Assembly (NCBI RefSeq): GCF_003001815.1
Contig: NZ_PVMZ01000002.1
Span: forward strand, 124,001 to 188,000
Length of the DNA stretch: 64,000 nt
From: Actinoplanes italicus
GTDB lineage: Bacteria; Actinomycetota; Actinomycetes; Mycobacteriales; Micromonosporaceae
Direction of reading: 5' to 3'
In this document: in pieces, positions 50,153-57,724 of the stretch
Numbering within the stretch: the first letter of the stretch is position 1
Layout: the number at the start of each line of letters is the position of its first letter
The notes under the pieces: model-generated
What the model was told of the DNA's origin: nothing
What the model saw: only the letters and a program-made list of their open reading frames with translations
The model's database searches: none
Program-made: the position numbers and the translations under genes

Positions 50153-51420
50153 GCGGCCCCCTCGTCCTGGGCGTCCCGGTCACGCCAGTCCCGCGGCAGC
50201 GAGTGGTCGAGCACGTCGTCGACGGTGACCGCACCCAGGAGCCGGTTCGTCGAGTCCACCACCGGCATCGCCACCAGGTCGTACGTCGCCATGCGCCGGG
50301 TTATCTCGAGCAGCCCCGTATCGGTCCGCAGCGGGTCGATCCCGCTGTCCACCAGCGCGCCGACCATCGAGGCCGGCGGCTCCCGCAGCAACCGCTGGAA
50401 ATGCACCATGCCCAGGTACCTACCCGTCGGCGTGGCATTCGGCGCACGGGCCACGAAGACCTGCGCGGCGATCACCGGTGACAGCTCCGCGTTCCGGATC
50501 CGGGCCAGCGCCTCGGCAACCGTGGCGTCCGGGGTGAGGATCACCGGCTCGGAGGTCATCACACTGCCGGCGGTGCCCGGCCGATAGCTCATCAGCTGCC
50601 GCACCGGGGCCGCCTCCTCCGGCTCCATCAGGTCGAGCAGCACCGCCTGCTCGGTCTTCGGGAGCTCGGCCAGCAGGTCGGCGGCGTCGTCCGGGTCCAT
50701 CCGCTCCAGCACGTCGGCGGCCCGTTCCCGTTCCAGCGCCACCAGGATCTCCACCTGGTCGTGCTCGGGCAGTTCCTCCAGCACGTCGGCCAGGCGCCGG
50801 TCGTTCATGGCGGCGGCCACCTCGTTACGCCGGGCGTCCGGAAGGTCCTGCAGCGCGTTGGCGACGTCGGCCGGCCGCATCTGGTCCAGCAGCGCGATCA
50901 GATTGGCGGTGCCCTGGGCGTCGGCCGGGCCGACCAGGCCGCGGACCCGGTCGTACTCCGCCTGGTAGACGTGCCCACGCCGGGTCAGCCGCCCGGTGTG
51001 CTCCCGGACCGCCACCCGCGTGATGATCCACTCGGTGTTCCGGTTCAGCTCCATGCCGAGGTCCAGCACGGTCGCGGAATGCTCCGGCCCGTCGCCCTGC
51101 TCCGGCTGCACGGTCACCCGGCGATCCAGCAGGTCCTCCAGGATCAGCAGCTCGTTCGGCCGTTTCTCGAACCGGCGCAGGTTCAGCGAGCCGGTCGCGA
51201 GCACGACCGCCTCGGCGTCCATGCTCGTGATCCGCCCGATCGGCAGGAAGATCCGGCGCCGCAGGGCCATCTCGGCGACCAGACCGACGACCTGCGGCGG
51301 GCGATTCGTGGTGCGCAGCCGGACCACCGCGTCCCGGACCCGCCCGACACGATCGCCGTTGGGGTCGAACACCGGCAGGCCGGCGAGGCGCGCCAGATAA
51401 ACCCTCGTCCCCATGGTCAC
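50149..51420 (-). CDS. MgtE N-terminal/CBS domain protein without a transport domain
   Basis: A 423-residue soluble protein. The N-terminus holds two PRC-barrel-like segments (V-F-D-P-N-G-D-R-V-G-R-V-R-D). The MgtE_N superhelix follows at about 170-280 (R-P-A-D-V-A-N-A-L, M-D-P-D-D-A-A-D-L-L), then a CBS pair at 285-410 beginning G-S-V-M-T-S-E-P-V. The MgtE membrane channel domain is absent, so it cannot itself transport Mg2+ and probably senses Mg2+ or nucleotide. GTG at 51420 lies 6 nt after a -10-like TAGTCT, so it is probably leaderless. Confidence 0.87.
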   Translation of the reverse strand: MTMGTRVYLARLAGLPVFDPNGDRVGRVRDAVVRLRTTNRPPQVVGLVAEMALRRRIFLPIGRITSMDAEAVVLATGSLNLRRFEKRPNELLILEDLLDRRVTVQPEQGDGPEHSATVLDLGMELNRNTEWIITRVAVREHTGRLTRRGHVYQAEYDRVRGLVGPADAQGTANLIALLDQMRPADVANALQDLPDARRNEVAAAMNDRRLADVLEELPEHDQVEILVALERERAADVLERMDPDDAADLLAELPKTEQAVLLDLMEPEEAAPVRQLMSYRPGTAGSVMTSEPVILTPDATVAEALARIRNAELSPVIAAQVFVARAPNATPTGRYLGMVHFQRLLREPPASMVGALVDSGIDPLRTDTGLLEITRRMATYDLVAMPVVDSTNRLLGAVTVDDVLDHSLPRDWRDRDAQDEGAA

Positions 51421-51426
51421 GCCCTC

Positions 51427-51441
51427 AGACTAGGTTAGGGT
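51427..51441. promoter_or_regulatory. Overlapping back-to-back -10 elements of two leaderless genes
   Basis: TAGTCT on the minus strand (51432-51427) lies 6 nt before the GTG of the MgtE-N/CBS gene. TAGGGT on the plus strand (51436-51441) lies 6 nt before the ATG of the PhzF gene. The two start codons are only 27 nt apart, so RNA polymerase cannot occupy both promoters at once. Confidence 0.6.
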
Positions 51442-51447
51442 CCGGAC

Positions 51448-52332
51448 ATGTCAGGAGTGGCGTACGAGATCGTCGACGTGTTCACGGATCGGCCGTTCGC
51501 CGGCAATCCGCTGGCCGTGGTGTTCGGCGGCGCGAAACTGGCCACCGATCAGATGCAGGCGCTGGCCGCCGAGTTCAACCTTTCGGAGACGGTGTTCCTG
51601 CTCCCGCCGTCCACGGCCGAGGCCACGTACCGGGTCCGGATCTTCACCCCGACCCTGGAACTGCCGTTCGCCGGGCACCCGAGCGTCGGTGCGGCGGTCA
51701 CCGCGATGCGCCGCGGCCTCTTCGACGCCGGTCCGGTGATCCAGGAGTGCGGTGCCGGTCTGCTGCCGATCACCGTCACCGCCGGGGGTGCGGCCACGCT
51801 GACCGGCGCCACGCCCCGGCTCGGCGATCCCCTGGATCCGGCGCCGTTGCTCGCCGCGGCAGGCCTGACGGCCGCCGATTTCGCGGGCGATCCTCCGGGC
51901 GGTGTGGCTGCCGCGCGTTCGGCGGGCTGTGGTCTCGATTGGATCTTTCTTCCGGTACGCGGGGAGGCGCTCGCCCGGGTCCGGGTGAACCCCCGGGCCG
52001 CCGAGGAGGCGGGCTGTGCCGATCTGAGCGTGTTCGCGTGGTCGGGCACCGAGGCGCACGCCCGCGTCTTCTCCTCCACCTGGACCGTCGACGAGGACCC
52101 GGCCACCGGCTCGGCCGCTCTGGGCCTCGGCGTGTGGCTGGTGGCCGCCGGTCGGCTGCCGGGCGACGGCACCTCGACGTATCGCATCCACCAGGGCGTC
52201 GAGATGAAGCGCCCGTCCCGCCTCGAATGCACGGTGACCGCCTCGGCCGGAGTGGCCACCTCCGTAACCGTCACCGGCCACGTCCATCCCGTGGCCGCCG
52301 GCCAGATCGCCGTCCCGCCGTTCATAGGCTGA
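51448..52332 (+). CDS. PhzF-family isomerase
   Basis: A 294-residue diaminopimelate epimerase-like fold protein. The N-terminal V-D-V-F-T-D-R-P-F-A-G-N-P-L-A-V block, the catalytic Glu45 in F-N-L-S-E-T-V-F, and T-P-T-L-E-L-P-F-A-G-H-P and D-E-D-P-A-T-G-S-A-A are diagnostic. PhzF isomerises a dihydroanthranilate in phenazine synthesis, but no other phz genes are present, and most family members act on unknown small molecules. The ATG has TAGGGT 6 nt upstream. Confidence 0.9.
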   Translation: MSGVAYEIVDVFTDRPFAGNPLAVVFGGAKLATDQMQALAAEFNLSETVFLLPPSTAEATYRVRIFTPTLELPFAGHPSVGAAVTAMRRGLFDAGPVIQECGAGLLPITVTAGGAATLTGATPRLGDPLDPAPLLAAAGLTAADFAGDPPGGVAAARSAGCGLDWIFLPVRGEALARVRVNPRAAEEAGCADLSVFAWSGTEAHARVFSSTWTVDEDPATGSAALGLGVWLVAAGRLPGDGTSTYRIHQGVEMKRPSRLECTVTASAGVATSVTVTGHVHPVAAGQIAVPPFIG

Positions 52333-52343
52333 CGGCCGCAACC

Positions 52344-52396
52344 TGCTGTGTCATACCGCTGTCTCAGGCGCTGTGAGACTGCGGTGAGGCCCAGCC
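52344..52396 (+). terminator. Palindromic terminator-like element, copy 2 of 2
   Basis: ACCGC-T-GTCTCA (52355-52366) pairs with TGAGAC-T-GCGGT, leaving one T-T mismatch. It begins 12 nt after the PhzF stop and shares TGTGTC-NN-ACCGCTGTCTCAG with the element at 1896-1947. Confidence 0.7.
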
Positions 52397-52410
52397 GGAG
52401 AGAGGTGAGG

Positions 52411-52905
52411 TCAGCGCCTGGTGACCCGGTGGAGGCGGAAGGGCTTGCGGGTCTCGACCCTGGCCGGAGTGTCGCGGGGCGGTTCGGCGTGCGAGTCGGC
52501 CGGGAGATCGGCGGTGCCCGACGCGGTCTCCGTCGCGGGGGTGAGCAGCACGACCGCGCAGTCGTCGGCCGCCCAGCGCGCGACGACCTCGTCGGCGCCG
52601 CCACTGGCGTTGAGGCGCTTGCCGGCGAGCTGGGGGGCCACCTCGGTCCATTGGTCGGAACCGGGGATGATCCGGGTCACCGTGGCCTCGGTGACCACGA
52701 TGAGGCCGCCGTGATCACCGCGCAGCCGGACGGTGGCCCGCTGAGCCTCGGCCAGCCCCGGTGCGAACTGCTCACCGGGACCGCTGACGACCGCCAGCGA
52801 CGCCTCCACCGGCATGCACCAGAGGGCGTAGGCCGGGCCGTCCGCCACGGAGATCCAGGCGACGGCGGCCTTCTTGATCGCCTCTTCCAGCACTCCAGCA
52901 CTCAC
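52411..52905 (-). CDS. Conserved hypothetical protein
   Basis: A 164-residue soluble protein. The first 120 residues look beta-rich with V-A-W-I-S-V-A-D-G-P-A-Y-A-L-W-C-M-P and R-L-R-G-D-H-G-G-L-I-V-V-T-E-A, an outline that could suggest a split-barrel flavin or pyridoxamine-oxidase-like fold, but no binding motif confirms this. The last 45 residues are disordered. GTG at 52905 has GAGGAT upstream. Codon bias supports it as a real gene. It lies directly downstream of no obvious operon partner. Confidence 0.65.
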   Translation of the reverse strand: MSAGVLEEAIKKAAVAWISVADGPAYALWCMPVEASLAVVSGPGEQFAPGLAEAQRATVRLRGDHGGLIVVTEATVTRIIPGSDQWTEVAPQLAGKRLNASGGADEVVARWAADDCAVVLLTPATETASGTADLPADSHAEPPRDTPARVETRKPFRLHRVTRR

Positions 52906-52929
52906 CGGGCCATCCTCCCACGTGCGCCC

Positions 52930-53628
52930 CTACAGGAGCGCCGGAACCGGGTCGACCAAGGCCAGCACCTCGGTGAGCGAGCGGACCGTACGCCCGGCGA
53001 AGTTGGTGTCGGCATCGAAGACCAGGTGATTGGCGAGATCGGGAGCCGCCAGCCGGACCGGGGTCATGCCGACGGCAGCGGCGCCGGTGAGTTCGTAACT
53101 GCCACCGTCGCCGACGTAGAGGCAGTCCTGCGGAGCGACGCCGAGGCGATCACAAGCGGCCAGATAGATCTCCGGGTCCGGTTTGCAGACGCCCAGTTCG
53201 ACCGAGTAGATCTGAGCGTCGAGCAGTGGTGCCACGGCGAGTCCGGGCAGGAAGGCCGGGAGTTCGTGGGTGCAGTCACTGACCACCGCGGTGCGTATGC
53301 CCCGGCTCCGGATAGCGGTGAGAGCACTGACCGCTTCCGGTCGTAACTGGGTGTCCGCCCGCAGCGCGTCCACCCTGGCCGGCATGGCCGCCCGGATCGC
53401 GCCGGGGCGTGGGCGGCCACCGGCCTGCTCGATCACCCAGCGTAGGGTGGCCTCCGCAGAGCCGTACCGGCCACAGGCCCGGGCACGGAAGGTTCGGTCG
53501 AGGACGCCGGTCACGGCCTCCGGGTCGGCACCGAGCGACCGGGCGATGTCGGCGTGTTGCGGACCACGCTGCACAGATCGGGTCAAGGTGCCGAAAAAGT
53601 CAAACACGACCGCACGGTACGCGGGCAT
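52930..53628 (-). CDS. HAD-family hydrolase
   Basis: A 232-residue HAD subfamily IA protein. Motif I is V-F-D-F-F-G-T-L-T with the nucleophile Asp but Phe at the usual second Asp. Motif II is V-V-S-D-C-T, and motif III/IV is K-P-D-P-E-I-Y, then Y-V-G-D-G-G-S-Y-E-L. The missing acid/base resembles dehalogenase-type or non-phosphatase members. ATG at 53628 has AGGAGG 9 nt upstream and is preferred to an upstream frame start. It is followed by the hypothetical gene on the same strand. Confidence 0.83.
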   Translation of the reverse strand: MPAYRAVVFDFFGTLTRSVQRGPQHADIARSLGADPEAVTGVLDRTFRARACGRYGSAEATLRWVIEQAGGRPRPGAIRAAMPARVDALRADTQLRPEAVSALTAIRSRGIRTAVVSDCTHELPAFLPGLAVAPLLDAQIYSVELGVCKPDPEIYLAACDRLGVAPQDCLYVGDGGSYELTGAAAVGMTPVRLAAPDLANHLVFDADTNFAGRTVRSLTEVLALVDPVPALL

Positions 53629-53762
53629 GCAGATCGTCCTCCTGGACATCGAAGGGTGGAAACCGTCAGTGAGCCGTCGGTGACTGTAGCGAGTCCGTCA
53701 CTGTCCGCCAATAGACAGTTACCAACTGTCCGGTATCACCCCGCAAGAAGCGATGGCCGGGG

Positions 53763-54668
53763 ATGAATGTGCGCTCATCAGGTCAAGTGGCGGCCCCGAC
53801 GATCCTGGCGTTGACCGTCGCGGTGCTGGCCGTCTCGTCGTCTGCGCCGCTCATCGCGTTCGCGGCCGCGCCCGCGTTGGCCATCGCGTTCTGGCGCAAC
53901 AGCCTCGCCACGCTGGTGCTGACCCCGATCGCGCTGGGCCCGCGCCGCGACGAGGTCCGCCGGGCGTCGCGTGGCCGGGCCGGAATGTTCTGTGTGCTGG
54001 CTGGGCTGACCCTGTCCCTGCACTTCGCCACCTGGATGCCGAGCGTGCAGCTCGGGTCGGTGGCCACCGCGACCGCGCTCGTCGCCACCCAGCCGGTGTG
54101 GCAGGGCCTGATCGCGGCGGCGCAGGGCCGGCGGCCGTCGGGGGCCCAGTGGCTGGGCATCGGACTCGCGGTGGCCGGGGCGGCCTGGGCGACCGGCGTC
54201 GACCTCGGAGTCTCGGCGCAGGCCGTGTTCGCCGACGTGCTGGCCCTGCTCGGGGCGCTCGCGGCGGCGGTCTACACGGCGTTCGGCGAGCGGGCCCGGG
54301 CCGAGCTGAGCACCACCACCTACACCTGGATCTGCTACGGCACGTGCGGGATCGTGCTGCTCGGGGTGTGCCTGACGTTCGGCGTGCCGCTCGGCGGTTA
54401 CGACGGCCGTACCTGGGCCGCGATCCTGGCACTCGTAGCCGGTGCCCAGTTGCTCGGCCACTCGATGTTCAACTACGCCCTGCAGCACACCTCGGCGACC
54501 ACGGTGAGCGTGCTGATCCTGCTCGAGGTGCCGGGAGCGGCGTTCCTCGCCTGGTGGTGGCTGGGGCAGGTGCCGCGGGCCGAGTCGCTGCCGGGGTTGT
54601 TCCTACTGGTGGCGGGGGTGGCCGTCGTCATCCTGGGTCAGGCCTCTTTCAAGCTAATTCGTCGCTGA
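53763..54668 (+). CDS. EamA/DMT-superfamily transporter
   Basis: A 301-residue membrane protein with ten hydrophobic helices arranged as two EamA repeats (F-W-R-N-S-L-A-T-L near residue 44 and the second repeat beginning V-F-A-D-V-L-A-L-L-G-A-L near 155; late L-E-V-P-G-A-A-F-L-A-W is typical). It probably exports a metabolite; the substrate is unknown. GGGG lies just before the ATG. A long overlapping open frame starting 10 nt upstream is Arg/Gly-rich and is a shadow. Confidence 0.87.
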   Translation: MNVRSSGQVAAPTILALTVAVLAVSSSAPLIAFAAAPALAIAFWRNSLATLVLTPIALGPRRDEVRRASRGRAGMFCVLAGLTLSLHFATWMPSVQLGSVATATALVATQPVWQGLIAAAQGRRPSGAQWLGIGLAVAGAAWATGVDLGVSAQAVFADVLALLGALAAAVYTAFGERARAELSTTTYTWICYGTCGIVLLGVCLTFGVPLGGYDGRTWAAILALVAGAQLLGHSMFNYALQHTSATTVSVLILLEVPGAAFLAWWWLGQVPRAESLPGLFLLVAGVAVVILGQASFKLIRR

Positions 54669-54748
54669 TGTGATCAATTCTCCCGGTCGAGGGCGAAACG
54701 TCGACACTTGCCGCTCGTTGTCCCGGGCGGGTATTGAAGGGGGATGCC

Positions 54749-55366
54749 ATGCATCGCGAACGAGTGGTCCGGCTGCTGCTCGCCGGGGCGCTCGTCATGA
54801 CGGCTCCCGGCTGCGGCGAGGACACCGGCGGCGAGACCGGCCGGCGGACCGGGCTGACCGGCGGCTGGCGGACGGCCGGCTGCGAGTTCAGCCGGCCGGC
54901 GCAGTACACGACGGTCGGTGCGCGGCGCATGACGGTCACACCGCCGCGGCTCGCCGCCGCGATGGAACGGATCGACCGGGGCGGGCGTGAGCGTTTCGCC
55001 GCCAGCTTCGCGGGTCTCGAGGTCGATCAGACTCGGGTACGCGCCATCGTGTACCGGGTTCCTTCGGCGGCCTTCGACGACTTCATCCGGGCTGGTGCGG
55101 AGGACTCGTGCATCGTGGTGCGTGACGCCGCCCACGGAGTGGCCGAGCTCACCACCTGGCACGACCGGGTGGTCGCCGACCTGTCGTACTGGGTCGGGCA
55201 GGGCATCGAGATCAGCACCGTGGGCAGCCGGCACGACGGCGCCGGCGTCGAGATCGGCACCCCCGACATCGAGGCCACCCGCGGCGCTCTGCTGGCCCGC
55301 TACGGTGACGAGGCACCGCTGATCTTCGTCGAGGAGGGCCCGGTACGCCCGCTGTCCGCGGGCTGA
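54749..55366 (+). CDS. Putative lipoprotein
   Basis: A 205-residue protein whose first 22 residues form a signal peptide ([18 protein letters not shown]), with Cys22 as a lipobox cysteine. The mature part has two further Cys (Cys45 and one near residue 120) and no recognised fold. It is probably anchored outside the membrane. The ATG at 54749 follows AAGGGGGAT. The gene stands between the EamA transporter and the SDR gene on the same strand; no functional link is evident. Confidence 0.65.
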   Translation: MHRERVVRLLLAGALVMTAPGCGEDTGGETGRRTGLTGGWRTAGCEFSRPAQYTTVGARRMTVTPPRLAAAMERIDRGGRERFAASFAGLEVDQTRVRAIVYRVPSAAFDDFIRAGAEDSCIVVRDAAHGVAELTTWHDRVVADLSYWVGQGIEISTVGSRHDGAGVEIGTPDIEATRGALLARYGDEAPLIFVEEGPVRPLSAG

Positions 55367-55601
55367 TCACACCACCTGCCGGGAGCCGGATTTCACGGTG
55401 TCGGATAGCGGTCGCCGGGAACGCCACAGTGACACGATGTTTGCCCCGGCTTGCCGGACCAGGCAGGATCGCCGCATGGTCTTCGACGCCCGTTCCACCG
55501 GGGGTAGCCCGTCCCGGCGCGACACCACACGCCCCGCCGCCGGACGACCACCACGCTCCGGCACGCCCGGCTCCGATCCGGATCGCCCGTCCGGCAATGA
55601 C

Positions 55602-56414
55602 ATGCAGGACCTCGTCGAGGCCGAGCTCGTTGAGGTGTCCGGCGACGCGCCGGTGACCCTGCGCCTGGACGGCAAGGTCGCCCTGGTGACCGGCGCGGGC
55701 AGCCCGGACGGCATCGGTTACGCGACCGCCCGCCGCCTGCGTGACCTCGGTGCACGGGTGGCGATCGTCTCCACCACCCGCCGCATCCACGACCGTGCCT
55801 CCGAGCTCGGCGTCACCGGCTTCGTGGCCGACCTCACCGACGAGTCCGAGGTCGGCGCCCTCGCCGACGCGATCTCGGATCAGCTCGGCGACGTCGAGGT
55901 GCTGGTCAACAACGCCGGTCTGGCGAGCCGGGCCAGCCCCGAGGTGCTCCGCCCGGTGGCTCAGCTCACCTACGACGAGTGGAAGGCCGAGATCGACCGG
56001 AACCTGAGCACCGCGTTCCTGTGCAGCCGCGCCTTCTGCGGCAGCATGTCGGAGCAGGGCTGGGGCCGGATCGTCAACCTGGCCGCCACCGCCGGACCGG
56101 TGAACGCGCTGCCCACCGAGGCTGCCTACGCCGCGGCGAAAGCGGGCGTGGTCGGCCTGACCCGGGCGCTGGCGATGGAATTGGTCGCCGACGGCATCAA
56201 CGTCAACTGTGTGGCACCCGGCACGATCTACACGGCCGCTTCCACGGTGACCGAGATCAAGCAGGGCCTGGGTACGCCGATCGGCCGTCCCGGAACGCCC
56301 GACGAGGTCGCCGCCGCGGTGGCGTTCCTCTGCTCGCCGGCAGCCTCGTACATCACCGGCCAGATGCTGGTCGTCGACGGGGGCAACAGCGTCCGCGAGG
56401 CCCAGTTCCGCTGA
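55602..56414 (+). CDS. SDR family oxidoreductase
   Basis: A 270-residue short-chain dehydrogenase. The cofactor loop is [14 protein letters not shown], with a two-residue insertion relative to TGxxxGIG. NNAG is present, and the catalytic set is L-A-A-T-A-G-P and Y-A-A-A-K. The Ser of the triad appears to be replaced by Thr or Ala in that stretch. The C-terminus ends in [11 protein letters not shown], as in FabG-like enzymes. GC at third positions becomes strong from 55602, which supports this ATG over one at 55476. Confidence 0.82.
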   Translation: MQDLVEAELVEVSGDAPVTLRLDGKVALVTGAGSPDGIGYATARRLRDLGARVAIVSTTRRIHDRASELGVTGFVADLTDESEVGALADAISDQLGDVEVLVNNAGLASRASPEVLRPVAQLTYDEWKAEIDRNLSTAFLCSRAFCGSMSEQGWGRIVNLAATAGPVNALPTEAAYAAAKAGVVGLTRALAMELVADGINVNCVAPGTIYTAASTVTEIKQGLGTPIGRPGTPDEVAAAVAFLCSPAASYITGQMLVVDGGNSVREAQFR

Positions 56415-56422
56415 GACGACAC

Positions 56423-56457
56423 GGGTGGACCGGCCCCTGTCCGGGACCGGTCCACCC
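56423..56457. terminator. Bidirectional terminator between SDR and DUF4190 genes
   Basis: GGGTGGACCGG (56423-56433) and CCGGTCCACCC (56447-56457) form a perfect 11-bp stem; flanking ACGACAC/GTCGTGT can extend it. It sits between two convergent stop codons. Confidence 0.82.
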
Positions 56458-56463
56458 GTCGTG

Positions 56464-57036
56464 TCAGAACGTGGAGGAGTTCGCGGCCCCGGAGCCGATC
56501 GCCGCGATGATCACGACCACGTAGAAGATGATGCCCAGCAGGCCGAGCGCGCTCAGAATGTAGCCGACCCAGAGGCCGGCCGTGGCCAGGCCGTCGCCGT
56601 CCTCGCCGGTCTCCCGGATCTGCTTCTTGGCGACGTGCCCGAGCACCACGCCGACCGGCGCGCTGATGCAGGTCAGTACTCCGGCGACGGAACAGATCAG
56701 GGAAGCGATGGCCAGGCCGTTGGTGCGCTGTGCCGCGCCGTAGGGCGGGTACGGTACGCCGTAGGCGGGCGGCGGCTGGCCGAACGGGGACTTGTCGGGC
56801 GGCGGGTAGCCGGGCGGCGGACCGTAGGCCGGTGGCGGCTGGCCGTACGCCGGTGGCTGCTGCCCGTAGGCCGGCGGCGGGCCGTAACCGGGCGGCGGCG
56901 GGTACGCGCCGGAGCCGCTCGACGGTGCCGGACTCGACGGCGTGTAGGGCGGCGGGTACGGCAGCGTCGGGTCGTGTGGCGGCGGTTGCACCGGCTGATA
57001 GGGATCCGGCGGCCCGCTGGCCGGGGGATAGGTCAT
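56464..57036 (-). CDS. DUF4190 membrane protein with Pro/Tyr-rich N-terminus
   Basis: A 190-residue protein. Residues 1-105 are Pro/Tyr/Gly-rich with repeated PPPAYG and PPPGYG units. The C-terminal 80 residues form the DUF4190 module: two transmembrane helices (L-A-I-A-S-L-I-C-S-V-A-G-V-L-T-C and L-W-V-G-Y-I-L-S-A-L-G-L-L-G-I-I-F-Y) joined by a K-K-Q-I-R-E-T-G-E-D-G-D-G loop. ATG at 57036 has GAGGAGG upstream. Function unknown; the repeats suggest a phase-separating or interaction tail on the cytoplasmic side. Confidence 0.85.
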   Translation of the reverse strand: MTYPPASGPPDPYQPVQPPPHDPTLPYPPPYTPSSPAPSSGSGAYPPPPGYGPPPAYGQQPPAYGQPPPAYGPPPGYPPPDKSPFGQPPPAYGVPYPPYGAAQRTNGLAIASLICSVAGVLTCISAPVGVVLGHVAKKQIRETGEDGDGLATAGLWVGYILSALGLLGIIFYVVVIIAAIGSGAANSSTF

Positions 57037-57146
57037 GGAACGTCCTCCTCGAGTCCTCGCACCGTACATGCGGTAGAGGACGCAGACAGCGTACGAGTGC
57101 GTGTCACCGTGAGACGACGGCTTTTCGACCGCTTTCCATACCCGGA

Positions 57147-57554
57147 TCAGGACAGCCGGGTGTGCCGGCCGACCGCGCGTTCGACGGCGATGCACCGGTC
57201 CTCGACGTAGTCGATGCCGGCCTCCTCGGCGATCCGCCGTGCCTCGGCCGAGACGATGCCGCTCTGCAGCCACACCGCCGGCGCCTTCACGGTCACCGCC
57301 TGCCGCACCACCTCCACGGCGTCGCGCGACGGCCGGAAGATGTTCACCAGGTCGACGGGCTCGTCGAGGTCGGCCAGCGTCGGCACCGTGGGGATGCCGA
57401 ACACCTCGTCCACGAAGGGGTTGACCGGGATGACCCGCCACCCGTGCCGGACCAGTTGCAGCGGCACGGTGTGCGCCGCCTTGAGGGGGTCGCGGGACGC
57501 TCCGACGACCGCGATGACCTGTGCCTCTGCCAGGATCTGCTGAGCACTCCGCAT
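57147..57554 (-). CDS. CoA-binding domain protein (YccU-like)
   Basis: A 135-residue stand-alone CoA-binding Rossmann domain. The glycine motif is V-I-A-V-V-G-A-S-R-D-P, with V-I-P-V-N-P marking the second strand and W-L-Q-S-G-I the region that contacts CoA. Such proteins match E. coli YccU; their role is uncertain, with nucleotide or CoA sensing suggested. ATG at 57554. It is transcribed in the same direction as, but separately from, the DUF4190 gene. Confidence 0.87.
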   Translation of the reverse strand: MRSAQQILAEAQVIAVVGASRDPLKAAHTVPLQLVRHGWRVIPVNPFVDEVFGIPTVPTLADLDEPVDLVNIFRPSRDAVEVVRQAVTVKAPAVWLQSGIVSAEARRIAEEAGIDYVEDRCIAVERAVGRHTRLS

Positions 57555-57628
57555 CCGTCGACTCTATGTCGTGACGCGGTTGGGTGGCTTCCCGTGCACG
57601 TCTCTCGCCATCCGGGCCCACCCCCTCA

Positions 57629-57724
57629 CCGCACGTTCAGCGGGCCGCTTCGCCGTACGTTCAACGCGCCGCTTCACCGCACGTTCAACGCGCCGCTTCA
57701 CAGCATGTCCAGCCGGTCGCTTCA
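57629..57724. repeat. Four 24-bp tandem repeats abutting the radical SAM stop codon
   Basis: Units at 57629-57652, 57653-57676, 57677-57700 and 57701-57724 share the frame CCGCACGTTCAACGCGCCGC followed by TTCA. Units 2 and 3 differ at one base, and units 1 and 4 are more diverged. The last unit includes the stop codon of the radical SAM gene, and a weaker fifth copy extends into its final codons. Confidence 0.85.

Noticed and set aside
51448..52332. Phenazine biosynthetic cluster
   Set aside because: Only a PhzF-family protein is present; no phzA/B, phzD, phzE or phzG genes are nearby.
53753..54673. 306-codon open frame overlapping the EamA transporter
   Set aside because: Arg/Gly/Ala-rich product with no hydrophobic periodicity. 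The frame starting at 53763 gives ten clean transmembrane helices and the right codon bias.
55398..55601. Longer N-terminus for the SDR at 55602 (ATG at 55476 with an AGGA element)
   Set aside because: Third codon positions are not GC-biased before 55602, and the extension is disordered and absent from typical family members. It remains a possibility.
57629..57724. Possible CRISPR array
   Set aside because: The 24-bp units are directly adjacent with no spacers, and no cas genes are present.
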